DNA from: Gnetum montanum
Taxonomy: Eukaryota; Streptophyta; Gnetopsida; Gnetales; Gnetaceae
Length of the DNA: 64,000 bases
Direction of reading: 5' to 3'
Assembly (NCBI GenBank): GCA_015680685.1
Contig: MNCI01004792.1
Coordinates: forward strand, 584,558-648,557
Every line of letters starts with the position of its first letter. Position 1 is the first letter of the stretch. Both the position numbers and the translations under genes were made by a program. The notes beneath the pieces are model-generated. The model was not told where the DNA came from, searched no databases, and saw nothing but the letters and a program-made list of their open reading frames with translations. This document shows, piece after piece, positions 1-11,986 of the stretch.

Positions 1-187
1 TCATGTTATTTATGTTGCAAAAGGCTATATTGATGCCGATGTAATTTCTTGTCTGATCAACCAGACCATTCAGGGCACCCCATGTCCACATACACCTAGC
101 ACCACCCTCCCACAGATACAGGGTTGGAACTGTCCTATCCGCAGACCCCCGACGTTCTTTTAGCCATCGATGTTTTCAGTTGCTACA
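1..187 (+). repeat. End of the 5' LTR of element B
   Basis: The sequence matches about 34510-34704, the end of B's 3' LTR, including the stretch rich in 'gttgcaaaaggctatattga' and the terminal CTACA. It is followed by GTTTTC and then the PBS-like site, the order expected at a 5' LTR border. Confidence 0.9.
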
Positions 188-211
188 GTTTTCTGGTGCT
201 AGAAGAAGGGA
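188..211 (+). other. Spacer and primer-binding-like site of B
   Basis: GTTTTC and then TGGTGCTAGAAGAAGGG directly follow the LTR. The same TGGYGCTAGAAGGAGG block follows the 5' LTRs of A (2821), C (36318) and, on the minus strand with one change, D (55266-55282). TGG at the start is typical of a PBS pairing with a tRNA CCA end. I could not assign the tRNA. Confidence 0.7.
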
Positions 212-1188
212 CTTTTGGTGCCTTTGCCATGTGTCATTGTAGTTATGTGAGCCTTCTACACCCTGATACATGTGAGCGTAAATGCGACACCCTCTTGCAG
301 TTGTTTGTGCTATGTGCGGTGCAGACCGGTCGCCTCGATGGTTCCTCCAGAACCCTATAGAACACAAGGCCTCTGATTGTTGGTTAACTAGCTCATTCTA
401 TGGTTGTATTGCATGCATTCTATACCCCATATTGTGTGGTATAGACTAGTCACCTCGATGGTCCCTCTGGGATCCTACAAGACATAAAGCCTACCTGACT
501 GCTAGTTAGCTTTCCCACCCTATGGTTGTCTTGCCTGCGTTCTGTACTCCATCCCGTGTGGTACAGATCGGTTGCCTCGACGGTCCCTTTGGGATACTAC
601 AAGACATAAAACCTACTTGGTCACTAGTTAATTTTCTCCTCTTATGGTAGTCTCCTACATCTTCCACACCCTATCTTGCATTAGCATAGACTTGACACCC
701 ATCTATGGTTGTATATGCATCGTATGGTGTAGATCGGTCACCTCGATGATTCCTCTGGAATCCTATAAGACAATAAGCCTTTCGATGGTGATTTAACTTA
801 CCTTTCCTTTCTATAGTAGTCTTGCATGCATTCTGCACCCCAGCCAGTACAGGTGAAAACGTGACACCCTTTGAGGTTCTTTGCGCCTTGTGTAGTGTAG
901 GTCAGTTGCCTTGACGGTCCCTCTGGGATCCTACGGGACATAAAGCCTTCTTGATCGCTTTTCAACTAAACTTTCCCTATGGTAGTCTTGCACGTGCTAT
1001 GTACCTCATCATGCATAGGCATAGACATAACATCCTTTTTTCGGTTGTCTACATTTTGTATGGTACAGATTGGTTGCCTTGACGATTCCTCTGGAATCCG
1101 ACAAGATGTGAAGCCACCTTTTTTCGCTTTTTCAATCCTTCTATTCTTTTGCACTTTTTGCATTTTTTTCATAATCACTTGCTTAGCA
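212..1188 (+). repeat. Leader of B with tandem repeats
   Basis: No gene is seen. The leader holds about six diverged copies of a repeat whose core reads 'cctcgatggtccctctggga', followed by 'acataaagcct' and 'tagtcttgcatgcattctgtacccc'. Core copies start near 314, 440, 563, 729, 898 and 1064, so spacing is roughly 125 bp for the first three and 165 bp for the rest. The same unit recurs in inverse orientation in the leader of D (54412-55265). Confidence 0.75.
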
Positions 1189-1347
1189 ATGGCTTCCACC
1201 ACCACTTCTTTTAACACCTTCAACGTGAAGGTGCCCTTCACGGTCCAATGCACTACCAGTGCCAAACAACGGCTGAATCCAATGCAGGAAACACGCCGAT
1301 CTCTCAGATTCCAAAATCACGGACCTGAGGGACTAACCCAGCAACAT
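1189..1347 (+). pseudogene. gag: B gag, first 53 codons, interrupted by element A
   Basis: An ATG at 1189 opens 53 codons without a stop. The protein starts MASTTTSFNTF and is alignable with the gag start of D (minus strand from 54411, MAFSTTSPDAF). Element A is inserted exactly after codon 53; reading resumes in the same frame at 18919 once the duplicated AACAT is skipped. The join agrees with uninterrupted D, where the equivalent residues are contiguous. This is the amino-terminal part of the capsid polyprotein, disabled by the insertion. Confidence 0.8.
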
Positions 1348-2814
1348 TGAAACACCATGAAAATTTCAAGGCCTTGATGGTTTAGCTAAAGGCTGATGAT
1401 TCAAATGAAGGGTTGCAACAAGGCATGGTGCAGCAAGTTCTCTTTCAGCCAAAGGTCTATCCTGCCACGTTGCACAAGCATAAGCACAAGTAAATTCCAG
1501 AGATGGAGCAAAACGACGGATGCACAGTGGAAAAGCTTCCAACATCACAAGTTATCTATTTCAAAAATATTAACTTTTGGCAAATTACGCTATATTACGC
1601 TACATAGCGTAACATCACATTGTGCAGCGTAATATCAAAGACAGCCCACCGCAGCATCAAGGATGACAAACATGCAAGACTTTGACAACTCGGTAAAAAT
1701 ATCAAGTCCTAAGCAATAGTATGCAGTATGACATGCATTTTAGTGAGTTTTATTTTCTAGTTAAGGGGCCCATTACGTTGCTTTACACAGTGCAGCGTAG
1801 TAAAAACCCCGAAAAGGATAGAAACAGAGGAAGTGCGGCAACAACACTTTAACTTTTGCAGTTTCATCATTTTACGCTGAACTACACTAAGATGTGTAAT
1901 TTAGTGTAATGCAGCGTAATTCAAGTAATGAAGAGCACATCAGTAGTTCATACGCTACAATATGCTCTCTGGCATATTAGAATGTAATCAAAGGATAGTG
2001 TGTTGCCCAAGCCCGCACAAGGGTAGTTTACGACGCGCTACGCAGCATAGTGTCGTAAGCTTCAACGAAAACACATTGAGTCAATGGCATTTTATGAGTG
2101 TAGGACACGCGTCATTTAAACCATGTTTTTCTCCTAACCCTAACCTTATAAATGCTCCAGTTGACGAAGATCAAAGGGTTGGAAAAATTTTTCTTTCAAG
2201 GCTGGCAAAAGAGCAAAAGAGAATCAGCGATCGTGAGAACCCCGGAGGTGATTGACAAGAATTCCTGATCAGAAGCAATTGGCTACCAGATATTCTCCCA
2301 TGGGTCTAACTTCCTTGTGCCTAGATTGACTAGATCAAGGTAGATTGATCCTTGCTTGTTTCATCTTTATGTAACTTTCTTGTTACTAGAATATGCTTCG
2401 TCCAAATCGAAGCTTGCCTGAAGTCATTGTATCAAACATATTGTTTTTTTCATAAATTAAATCCTAGATCTTGTGGCCATATTATCTATCAAATCTAATC
2501 TCTTACGCCCTAGTTAAACGGATTTGGCAATCTTATCTAAATCATTTGGCAATCTAATCTAAATCATTTGCATTATCTTCAATTGCTTTCGGGGTAATGA
2601 CATTGCATCGCTTTATAGAGAATCTGCATTTGCCCATCGAAATTATTACCAAACCTTTTACTGATTAAATAAGTCCTTGTCTGATTGACAAGACCATTCA
2701 GGGTACCTTGGATTCGTCTTTCTCCAGCATGGCCCTCGCACAGATCCAGGGTTAGAACTGTGTACACAGATTTTCATTCAGTATTTCCAGCGACCAACGT
2801 TTTCCGTCATTATA
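1348..2814 (+). repeat. 5' LTR of element A
   Basis: It starts TGAAACACC and ends TATA (probably from TACA), 1467 bp. It contains TTACGCTACATAGCGTAA-type palindromes around 1590-1935 (near-palindromic TACGC/GCGTA motifs) and a TATA box near 2145. It matches the 3' LTR at 17451-18913 along its length. No gene is seen in it. Confidence 0.93.
2145..2153 (+). promoter_or_regulatory. TATA box in 5' LTR of A
   Basis: CTTATAAAT lies about 660 bp before the LTR end and is preserved in the 3' LTR (18249-18257) and in the solo LTR (51012-51020). It is the likely core promoter of this family; no start site can be proven from sequence. Confidence 0.6.
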
Positions 2815-2837
2815 GTTTTCTGGTGCTAGAAGGAGGG
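2815..2837 (+). other. Spacer and primer-binding-like site of A
   Basis: GTTTTC is followed by TGGTGCTAGAAGGAGGG immediately after the 5' LTR. The block is shared with the other elements in the window. Confidence 0.7.
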
Positions 2838-3058
2838 CCTTCATAGATGATTCGTATTGTATGGGTAGTCTTGTAAGCTATCTGTACCCATTGTCAATTA
2901 ACATAAACATAATACCTCCAAGGTTGTTTATGAAATTGTGTGGTGCAGATCGGTCGCTTCAATGATTCCTTTGGAATCCTATGAGATAAAAGCCCCGATT
3001 ATTATCTTAGTTTGCATCTGTTGTTCTGATCTTCATCTTTATCATCATTATTTCAAAA
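2838..3058 (+). repeat. Short leader of A
   Basis: About 220 bp. It contains one diverged copy of the leader repeat found in B and D ('gatcggtcgcttcaatgattcctttgga' region, about 2946-2990). No gene is seen. Confidence 0.55.
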
Positions 3059-5400
3059 ATGATTACATCAACCATAGTCGTTGACATTGCCAATCTCAAA
3101 AACCCTTGGACTCTGCAAGTTACACCCCCCGTGGTTGAGCAACCAACTAGTCCAATGTGACCACACCTCTTCCTCAAGCTACAAAATAAGGAGCCGGAGG
3201 GACAAGCTCAGCACAGGGAACACTACAATTTCCTCTGCAATAAGCTAGCAGCAAATCTACCTCTGTATCCACAAGAAGTTAAGGAAAAATGAGAATACGA
3301 GCTCATGTACTACAACGAGAAAGAACTCATTCCTACGCCTACAACTTTCATACCCTTGATAGATTAACAAAGGTGGATCATAGATCAAATGTTGATGGCA
3401 AAGATATCGCCAGAAGAACTAGAAACCATGTTCCGTGAAAAAGTGCTTCACGATGGACAAGACGATCTAGAATCCCACTTTGAGGGAGGCAGTCATGCCG
3501 ATTTCACCATGGCCCCTCCCTCAATAACATCTCTTATAAATCCGTTGTTCATGGTCACCACACCATTGTCTAACACGAATCGAGTCCTGCATTCACCGCG
3601 TTTACATTTTCTTTCTCTGACTACCTTTCTAGGCGAAGGTCCATCACAGGTTATTCCTCATTAGGCATAATTACTTAAGTTGCCTCATTGTGTGCCTATG
3701 CCTGTGCCACCGCATGTGCATGTGATACCGGAAATGCCAACTACGCTTCCAATTCACATGATAGAGCTTGCCACCACAGCATGGTGGGCTCCCAACATGT
3801 CTCTTGTTGCACATCCTATGCAACATCAACACCATACCCACCCTCAAGGCCACGTCCTGCAAGTGCTAAACCCAGTTGCAGGACCACTGCCTATGCCCCC
3901 AGTTATATAGATAGTGCACCTAGTAGCACAGCCGAGGGTGGTTCCCCCACCTACGCTAACCACCGAATGGTGGATGCCGCAAGAAACACTACCTGCAAAG
4001 ACTATCCCGCCAACCGTCGGCCACATTGTTGCCTATATACCACCACCCGATGTGACTCCCCCTTCCATTCCACAAAATACATCATCATCTACGGGGCTGG
4101 ACCAAGCCCTCTAGCTCATCTAGACCCTTATAGAGGAGGTCAAGCATCTCAAGGCTACCTGTTTTGACGTGCTACAAGTCATAGATTTTTACCATGACGA
4201 CCCTATCAATCCAGCAGTCCCAGTCCTGTCGTTATCATATGGGATGCCCTTTCCTCATTTCACAAAATACAATGGGGAAGGTGATCCCAATGCCCACCTT
4301 GTCACATTAAGATCAGAGTTCTTGTTGTTGCAACAGTGGCCACATACTATAATCTGTGTCTTTGCTATGTCCTTAACGGGAAAAGCTTTGGATTGGTATT
4401 AAGCACTTCCACGTGTTTCCATTTCAACTTTGGAAGAGTTGCTAACCCAATTTGTGACTCGCTTCAAATACAACTTGAAGCTAGAGGTCACACTAGACCA
4501 GCTTATGGGGGTTAAGCAAGACCCACTCGAGTTACTCCAAAAGTTCATACAGTGGTGGAGCACCACCTTGAACGAAATCCATGAACCCATCATGGATGCC
4601 CATCTATTGACAATCTTCAAGGGAGTAGTCAACAACTTTATCAAGTCTAAGCTGTATTACCTTGCCCCCTGTTCCCTCAACCAAGCCTTTGCTTAGACTA
4701 AGAGCATCCAGGATGCGGCAGAGGCTAGTAAAGATCTAGCATATGTGGCCTACAAAAATGCCCACAACAAGGGTAAGGACAAAGGTAAAGCCATGATTAC
4801 TACAGTCACGGAAGTTGCTGAAGGGGCTAAGAAAAAGAACAACAATGGCAAGAAAAATACTACGGAGCCAGCCGAGCCAACAACCAGCTCAAGTGGCACC
4901 AATCAAGAAGCTTCTTCTGCCCCTAAAGCATCTCCACAACCAAGGCCAAAATTTGAGTGTAAAGATTTCTCAAATTATGCAACTCTACCTGTGAAGCCTT
5001 CAGAACTTCTAAAGCAGTTATTGGGAACCGGCCACATCTGACACAAGGCAGTGTCCGAGGAGGCTCTGAAATGCCACAGGTGCCACTGTAAGCTACTCAA
5101 GAATCCCTCCTTAGCCCAACCTAATGAACCACCTATTCCTAAGAACTTTAAGCTAGACCAATTCTACAACTATCATCAATTGTGCGGCCATGATATGGAC
5201 TACTGCTGGGCATTGAAAGATGACATCCAACGTCTGATAGATCAAGGTGACTTGATCTTAGATAGCAGTAGCCCGACACGCCCAGAAAACTAGGCCATAT
5301 GTGTGTACCAAGACCTATTGAATGTAAACAATGTAGGGTACACAATCAACATGGTAGGGGCAGAGGGTAATGATTCGGTGTAGCCGAGCTAGCCTTTTGT
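3059..5400 (+). pseudogene. gag: Element A gag polyprotein remnant
   Basis: Nucleocapsid/capsid precursor of a Tat-type retrotransposon. The likely start is ATG 3059. The amino-terminal part is followed by a proline- and histidine-rich linker (3680-4120), then the conserved capsid core at 4169-4700 (FYHDDPINPAVP; FTKYNGEGDPNAHLVT; LLLQQWPHTII; KALDWY), a lysine-rich basic stretch at 4745-4870, and a zinc-knuckle-like motif at 5160-5210 (YHQLCGHDMDYC, where the usual first Cys is Asn). In-frame stops occur near 3160, 3290, 4163, 4400, 4694 and 5039, and there are probable shifts in the linker. Strong similarity to B (19937-21157) and D (minus, 52176-54411) identifies it. It is not functional. 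Confidence 0.85.
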
Positions 5401-6739
5401 GTTGCAAACAACCCAAACAACAGGTCCGTCGGCATCGATGAGTGACAATCCAAGGCACCCTTTCATCCTTTGTACTGTGTCTCAGAATGCTTCCTGATAA
5501 CCTACAGTCATTAAAGCCATGGCCCAGCCCACGTCTACACCCAAGGCACCCTTAGTCATCAAAGTGCCAAAACTATCAATTGCCCCTCCTACGCAAGGGA
5601 AATCTTCTAAGTCAAACCCTCTTACTGTTACTGTTGATGCAGCCAAGGGTCCTCTTACGCTGGGGCTACCCAAACCCCAACCCCTCACTTCTGCACCATT
5701 AGCCCCACTTGCCAAGAACAAAGAGGTTACATGAAAGCAATCATCTCCCCTAGGCCAAAGGAAGCGTAACCCTTGGCCAAATGTCACTTCTCCCCATGAA
5801 ATTCACCTCTTAGGGCGAATGGAAGAGGAAAAGGGTGAAAAAAAACCCAATTGTGGGCAAGATTTCTTTGATGCCCTGTCACAAGTCAAACAGGCTTTCA
5901 AACAAAAGAATACAACGTTGAGCCTTTATGACTTGCTCATGATGTCGCAAACACACTGTGAAGCCATGGTTCGCATGGTAACATCCATACCTGTGGATGA
6001 AAGCCTGCTAGCAGAAGAAGAAGCAATCCATTCTATCATGCTTCCCCCTGCCGCTAAAAAACTAGATCCCACCCCATTAACCTTTCATGATGAATCCATT
6101 AAGGAAAAATCTGAGGGTCAAGTAACGACGACATCCATGTTCATCACCATCTGGGTTGGCCATCACCAAATCCAGAGAGTACACATAGATGATGGGGCAG
6201 CCACTAATGTCATCCCTTATCCCATAGTGGATAAACTAGGCCTGATCGATCAAATTAGTCCTACAATGATGTCATACCTAAAGTCGTTCAATGGGGCACA
6301 GGTGCAGGTCAAAGGGACCATCCATATCAACTTTGTGGAAGGGGACCAGTTCCCCACACATGTTACATTTATCATGGTCGAGGAAATTCCTAGATTTAAT
6401 CTGATTCTTGGGAGGTCTTGGTTAGCCCAACTGAGAGAATTTTCATCATCCATTCATCAGGAAATCCATTTTCCTTATGCAGGAGGAGAAGTGGTTATCC
6501 ACAGTGACGAAATAACTCCTCAGGCTGTTAATAACATAGATATAGAACAAGGGTTGGAGATCAAAATGCCTGAGAATCAATCCCCTGTCTCAGTACCCAA
6601 GCAAGTCAAAATAGTGGCTAATGATAGCCTAACTTGGGTTGAACTACTGTTCCCAAAGGAAGAGTGCGATGTGAAGGAGAAGGGCCATAAGTCTCCCCAT
6701 CCTTATGCGTCATTGAAAATCAAAGCAATTAAAAAATAG
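5401..6739 (+). pseudogene. pro: Element A protease region
   Basis: A low-complexity linker (5480-5740) leads to an open frame of 306 codons at 5819-6739. The retropepsin active-site motif is HIDDGAATNVI near 6183-6215, where DDG takes the place of the usual DTG/DSG. FNLILGRSWLAQ near 6393-6430 is the carboxy-terminal Leu-Gly-Arg motif of retropepsins. This is the longest uninterrupted coding stretch in element A. Protease would cleave the Gag-Pol precursor in the virus-like particle. The upstream linker has stops, so the domain is intact but cut off from gag. The 306-codon frame may start inside the original polyprotein rather than at its own initiator. Confidence 0.82.
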
Positions 6740-7688
6740 TTATGGAGTTAGCAAGTAAACAATGTTTCCTAACTACTATGGTCTCATCAATCACTCTGTT
6801 TACGCTTACCATTTTTAGTTCTTACATTTATTCATGTATTTACATTTTCCACAAGTTAGTTCCATTACGCTCTTGTTTATCTTTTTGTTTAGCTTTACGT
6901 TTCTATCTTATTTACTTGAATTATGCAAAGGCCCGAAATGGCCTTAAACTAGTAACCTTCTGCATTTCGTACTCAAATCACGCAAAGGCCTGAAATGGCC
7001 CTAAACTAGCGACTCTATTTACACGCAGCACTTGAATCAGCTACGGCCCGAAATGGCCTTAAACTAGCAATTCCATTTACTCTTTGTGCCTACATCCCAT
7101 TTATGATTGCAACATAAATTTCATTGACGCTTTATACCAGAATCCAATTTACGCTTACTTTTCATACCTTAAAACTAAAAAACACTAAAAAGGGCCCAAA
7201 ACGGCCTTAAACTATCCAAGGCCCGAAATGGCCTTAAACTAAATAGATGGCCCGAAATGGCCTTAAACTATCCAGGGCCCGAGATGGCCTTAAACTAGCA
7301 ATGACATTTGTGTTCTATACTTGAATTTCCTTTACGCTCTGTACCAAAAATTCGTTTACACTTGGCACCTTAAACTACTAAAAAGAGCCCGAAATGGCCT
7401 TAAACTAGCAATGTCATTTATGTTTTACATTTAGACAATTTAATAGTCCACGACGGTTTCAAACTGGTAACCACATTGATGCTACGCTCTCAAAACTAAT
7501 CATAATTTATCATAACGTTAAAACCTATGATACGTTTTACATAAAGAGAAAACAACAAAAATAACATTAAAATTAATACCAAAATTTGTTTCAAATAAGT
7601 TAAAAGAAAGAAATATAGTCTAAAGTCTTATTACACAACAATAAAATACCAAGTTAATTCATTACGCATCTCCCTTACTACCATTGTC
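6740..7688 (+). repeat. Protease-antisense gene spacer of A with one-stem hairpin units
   Basis: Between 6924 and 7465 there are about nine copies of a unit reading GGCCCGAAATGGCC and then TTAAACTAGC. GGCC can pair with the downstream GGCC. Units start near 6927, 6984, 7042, 7191, 7219, 7249, 7276, 7386 and 7448, singly or in clusters. AT-rich DNA fills the rest. No gene is seen. By position this is probably part of the Tat/Ogre-type intron between protease and RT. Confidence 0.75.
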
Positions 7689-10600
7689 TCACGTATCCCT
7701 TAGTTCAACTTCTACTCCGAAGAGGTCATCCTCATAAAGGCCACGCTTTGCATGAGGAACCCCCTCATAAGGGCGATCCTCTTCGTGAGATACTTCAACA
7801 CGCTCTGTTTCTTGCAAACCTTCTTCATGAGGGTCACCACCTTTGTTAGCTTCATCGTGTCAAGGAATTTCCTCAGGTCGTTCCTATGATTAGACATGGT
7901 ACATAGATTAACATCGTTGTCAAAACTAGGTATAACAAAAAAAACGCAATAATTTTGCAACTTACCTCTGATGGTCCCGCATCAGCAGCAAAGGAGACTT
8001 GTTCTAGGCCGATCCACAAATGTTGCATGATTTCATCCTTGGAGAGCTCAGACCAAACCCTGTCCCCTAGATCAATTCCAGCCTTGACCTTCCCCTTCTC
8101 CAAAGGAGTCCATCGTGGTGGTTCAAGGAAGAAAGAAGGGATGGTAGTCTCACCTCTAGGAAGAGTCATTTCCCTTTCTGGAGAGGCACTCATCGTCACT
8201 TGCTCCTGGAACTTTTCAAATGCCTTGGAAGCATCAATAACGTCAAGAAACAGCCGAAGGGATTGAGCCTCAATGGTAGACTCCCTATAATGTTGATGTT
8301 AGGAAAGGCTTTCCCATTTATAAACATGTTTATGATCCTTCTACGTCTGCCCCCACTCTTGTACACTCGCGCAATAATCCTTCCAGTCCTGGTTCTTCTG
8401 AGCAAGAAGGTCCATCTGCATACATTGTTCAACTAGTTCATGGCTAGTTTGGATGTTGTTCTTGATGACAGCCCAGTAACGGGAGTAGTCAATGATGGCT
8501 ATCCTCCAGTCTTCACCTCCCATTTCCTGGGCTTGCAAGAATTCATTCCATGATCTTAGATCCCCGACCTCATCGCGTAGAGCCATTCTCTCCTTCTCTA
8601 ACCTGTGCAATCTCTTCCAGAGGTCCTTGTTTACACTTTGACACTCCCATAAGGAGTGAGTTGAGTGTAAAGCATATTTACGCATCTCATTGTAAATGTT
8701 GTATGGCACAACGGTCGCTTCTAATGAGGGCTCGGCAGTGTCTAAATCGATAGGCTCTGATGGGTCCCACCTGAGGCGAGCTCCTAATGACATGAAAATA
8801 ACAGTTAGAAATAATTAAGTAGCATAATGGCGTAGTAAAGTAACCTCTGCATAATGATTATAGTGTACCAACTTCAGGATCGATCTGCTCTAAGCGACCG
8901 ATCATATCTTGAACGACCCCTTCCATAAAGGTGAATTTATCAGGAAATTTGGCCCAGGATTGAGTCGCCACCACTGTCAAGGGCACGCTCTGGTCACCTG
9001 TTACACAGGATAAAAGGTATGATTGAGACATTATGATTACCAATATAAAATAAAAAATTAATTTTATCAAGCGTCAAACCACTTGCCTCGGTTAATTCCA
9101 GCCGAAAGGACTTCGACATCCTCCACAGCTATTTCCTCTTCATGTGTAGGAGGCAGTGCACTCCTCACCTTATCAACTGGGACCTCTTCTTCTGAGACCA
9201 AGGCCCCTTCTCCATGTTGTAAGACCATAGCCCCTATTTCAGGGGTCAACTGGTTTGCAACCTTTTCCCTCACTGTCTATCAACATGACTAGTTAACATA
9301 GGATTACACTTTCTCTTCAACGAATGTTACGGTACATAACGGCGTCTCTACACAAGCCATAACCATTAATACATTTTCACACTTACCGCTTGGAGGATTG
9401 CACCTATGAAACCTAATTTGCATTTTCCTCTCAACACCATCCACTGGCTCAGAAGATCCCTCGTTCAAATGAGGCTTTTCCATGGCACTGATGAATCCAC
9501 TATCTCAGTAGCTAGGCGCTTCCTCCTCGACACATTGCCAGTGTAAGAGGGTGCTGCCCCATCCACATTGTCTTGTTCTCATGTTCAAGATGCCTCCATA
9601 CTCTTAGTTGTTATTGACAATGACTCCCCGATCCCTTCAGGAGGGTCCTGTGACTAGATAGTGCCAAAAATATGGGAGATCCATGGTTTGGAGATCTAGC
9701 TGCGATCTTGTTGCACCTAGACCCCATTCCTCTGGACCACCAAAAATTTGGCAAAACACCGGAAGAAAGTTGTGAAGAAGGCAAAATGCATGTTGAAAAG
9801 GGTTTCAAGCTTCTGGCAAAGACTAATCATCTCAATGCGCAAGCCTTCAGCAAAATAGGTCACCCAATTGAATCGTGTCCCCTCCTCTAAGACCTCTCGC
9901 ATAATTCAGGCCTACTCGATGGTGAGGAATCACCTTTGTGAGAGTGTCTTGGGGAAGGCCCAGGCCCGAAAAAGGGGGTAAATAGTATGGGAAACCTCAA
10001 ACACAATATTATCACTGGGGATCCCCTTGGTTTCTTTCTGAACCCCCAACCACTTCTCTATCTCTTTCTGGAGCTTGAAGCTCCTCTTTGACTTTTCATC
10101 TATGTGGAAACTGTCAGAGGGAACCCCAAAGAGATCAGCAAACAGCTGAGTGTCAATATCAAAATTTACATGTACATTACGCATGCGTATGCAGAGATAC
10201 TTGGGTTCCTCGCTAAAGGAGTTGACTAGGGTCATCATTTCTCTAGCAGTAGCATCAGGGGTTATGGCCAAGAAAAGGTCCATCAGTCCAGCTTCCCGAA
10301 TGTTATTGGTTACTACAATTGGGGCTGCTCTATGGCCAAGCCAGCGTTGTGCCTCCTTTATGTCATCGTAACAAAAGAAGAGACTGCTGGGCTCGTGGTT
10401 TGAATCCATGATCGTAATCTCTCATGATTCCTTGACTATTAACACGAAACCACAGTTAAACCAGGACAATTTCACATCATCATCACATAGTAACAAACAC
10501 TTATGAAATTCATCATTTTGACAAAACTTACTAGGCCCAAAGGGTAAAGGAAATGAAGGGATTTTCCTCTGAATGTCTGCAACGATGAGGGGAGGGTCCA

Positions 10601-11847
10601 AAGTCCACTCCCTATCCAGGCATCTAAGTTTCTTGCACCTAGAAAAGAAGTCAGCATAACGGGTAGGGTATTCTGGGATCTCGAACGCTAGATGTCCCAT
10701 GACAACAGCCCGCACGTTGCTGATAGAGGTAAATTCCCTTATAGTACTCTTGGCCAATGATAATGTATCATTATTTTCCATAAGATCACTTTCATTGATA
10801 AAAAACCTATGCCAGAAACACAATACTTTTTATGCTAAATACACATCTAAATAGTAGTTAGCATTACAACTGCGAAGTGAAACAAAACTTACCCACCTGT
10901 GTAATGCACGGTACCAAGTGGATTCTGAAAATAAGTTGTGGGATGATGGGCCATGAACAGAGTGTTATAGGGATGATAATAGTTAAATCTAGGAATTTCT
11001 CAGATCTAGTTTAGATGCCTTAAACCCTTGACATTCTGTTCACGGTCTTGCACCCACCTGATTTCAATCGCGCCGTCTAACAGAAATGCTAAGACGCTTT
11101 GTGTCAAACCGACCAATAAGAGCTCTAAAATAGCAGCAGCTTCATCACCGAGTAAATGCAAGTAGATGATGATGCTATATTTGCAAAGCAGAAATTGCAA
11201 AATATTCCATGTGCCTCTTCGGAACCACAATAACATTGGACGTGGGGGCATGAACGCAGCACAGAATGTCCACGATGTCCAAAACAATTAGGATGGGCTC
11301 TAGCATAATGCTGTAGAATAAAAATGTACTACTATTATACAAAATCTAGATATGAATATTTGTTACACCACACTAGGGCTCACACAATTCCTGGGAAATT
11401 ACAGCGTATACTGGAGGCGCATAGTCAAAATCGCCTAAACCCTTGTAAATAGCTCAAGGTCCGTATCTAACAATGGCGATGAAAGAAAATACTACGTATT
11501 ACTCCGATGCAATATATAATTATTACAGAACTCTGATTACACTACATTTACATGCTATACATTATCTTAGTACAACATTATTCCATATCATCTAAGCCTT
11601 CCTAACAATAGTTCGGTTCATGCAGATAGACATTGACTCCATGATACAACATTAGGACCCAAAATAGAAAAACCATGATGCTGCAAAAAACATGATAATA
11701 GTGTAAAAAATGATGAACAATGACTTACCGGTTAAGTGGGGTGATGTCCAGAGCTTCTACTCTAGCCTGTGAAACCCGCTACACACTCTCCTGCATCTCA
11801 TCTATCTTGCCCAACTTAGCATTCTTACCTTTAACCTTGGATGTCAT
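7689..11847 (-). pseudogene. Antisense spliced gene in element A (FCP1/NIF-like N-terminal half)
   Basis: A multi-exon gene opposite to the retrotransposon. Exon 1 is 11729-11847 (ATG at 11847, donor GGTAAGT); exon 2 is 10893-11310 (acceptor TTCTACAG, donor GTAAG); exon 3 is 10532-10805; exon 4 starts near 10431 and runs past 9930; later exons lie at about 9070-9270, 8858-9070, 8340-8790 and 7979-8199. The last exon begins near 7889 and encodes an acidic tail ending at TGA 7689-7691. Exons 1 and 2 join in frame (phase 2). Exon 2 has VLDIVDIL, the position of the HAD motif I. Exon 2's end (YNTLFMAHHP, then NPLGTV) resembles the fourth motif region of NIF phosphatases, without the DD pair. Exon 1 has a stop and exon 2 a frameshift. 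It is related to the genes in B (22915-27299) and D (44327-48728) and is the most diverged of the three. Confidence 0.75.
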
Positions 11848-11975
11848 TGTTGCGAAGATCGAAATTGAATAAAGTCCTTGTAAAATCTTCTACTCACGCC
11901 TTTCTTACACTCTCTTCTCACTATAACCAGGTCCAAATTTGTGATATTGGTAACCTGTTTTGAGTATGAACCACT

Positions 11976-11986
11976 GGTTTATAAAC
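11976..11986 (-). promoter_or_regulatory. Candidate TATA box of the antisense gene in A
   Basis: On the minus strand GTTTATAAACC lies about 130 bp before the ATG at 11847. It would give the antisense gene a promoter independent of the LTR. The element in D has CTCTAAATAGG at the comparable place (about 44167). Confidence 0.4.

Noticed and set aside
6924-7465. CRISPR-like look of short repeats with spacers
   Set aside because: Units are imperfect, unevenly spaced, lie inside a plant retrotransposon, and have no cas genes.
7689-11847. Host gene accidentally interrupted by retrotransposons
   Set aside because: The same gene sits at the same place in A, B and D and as a fragment in F, so it belongs to the elements.
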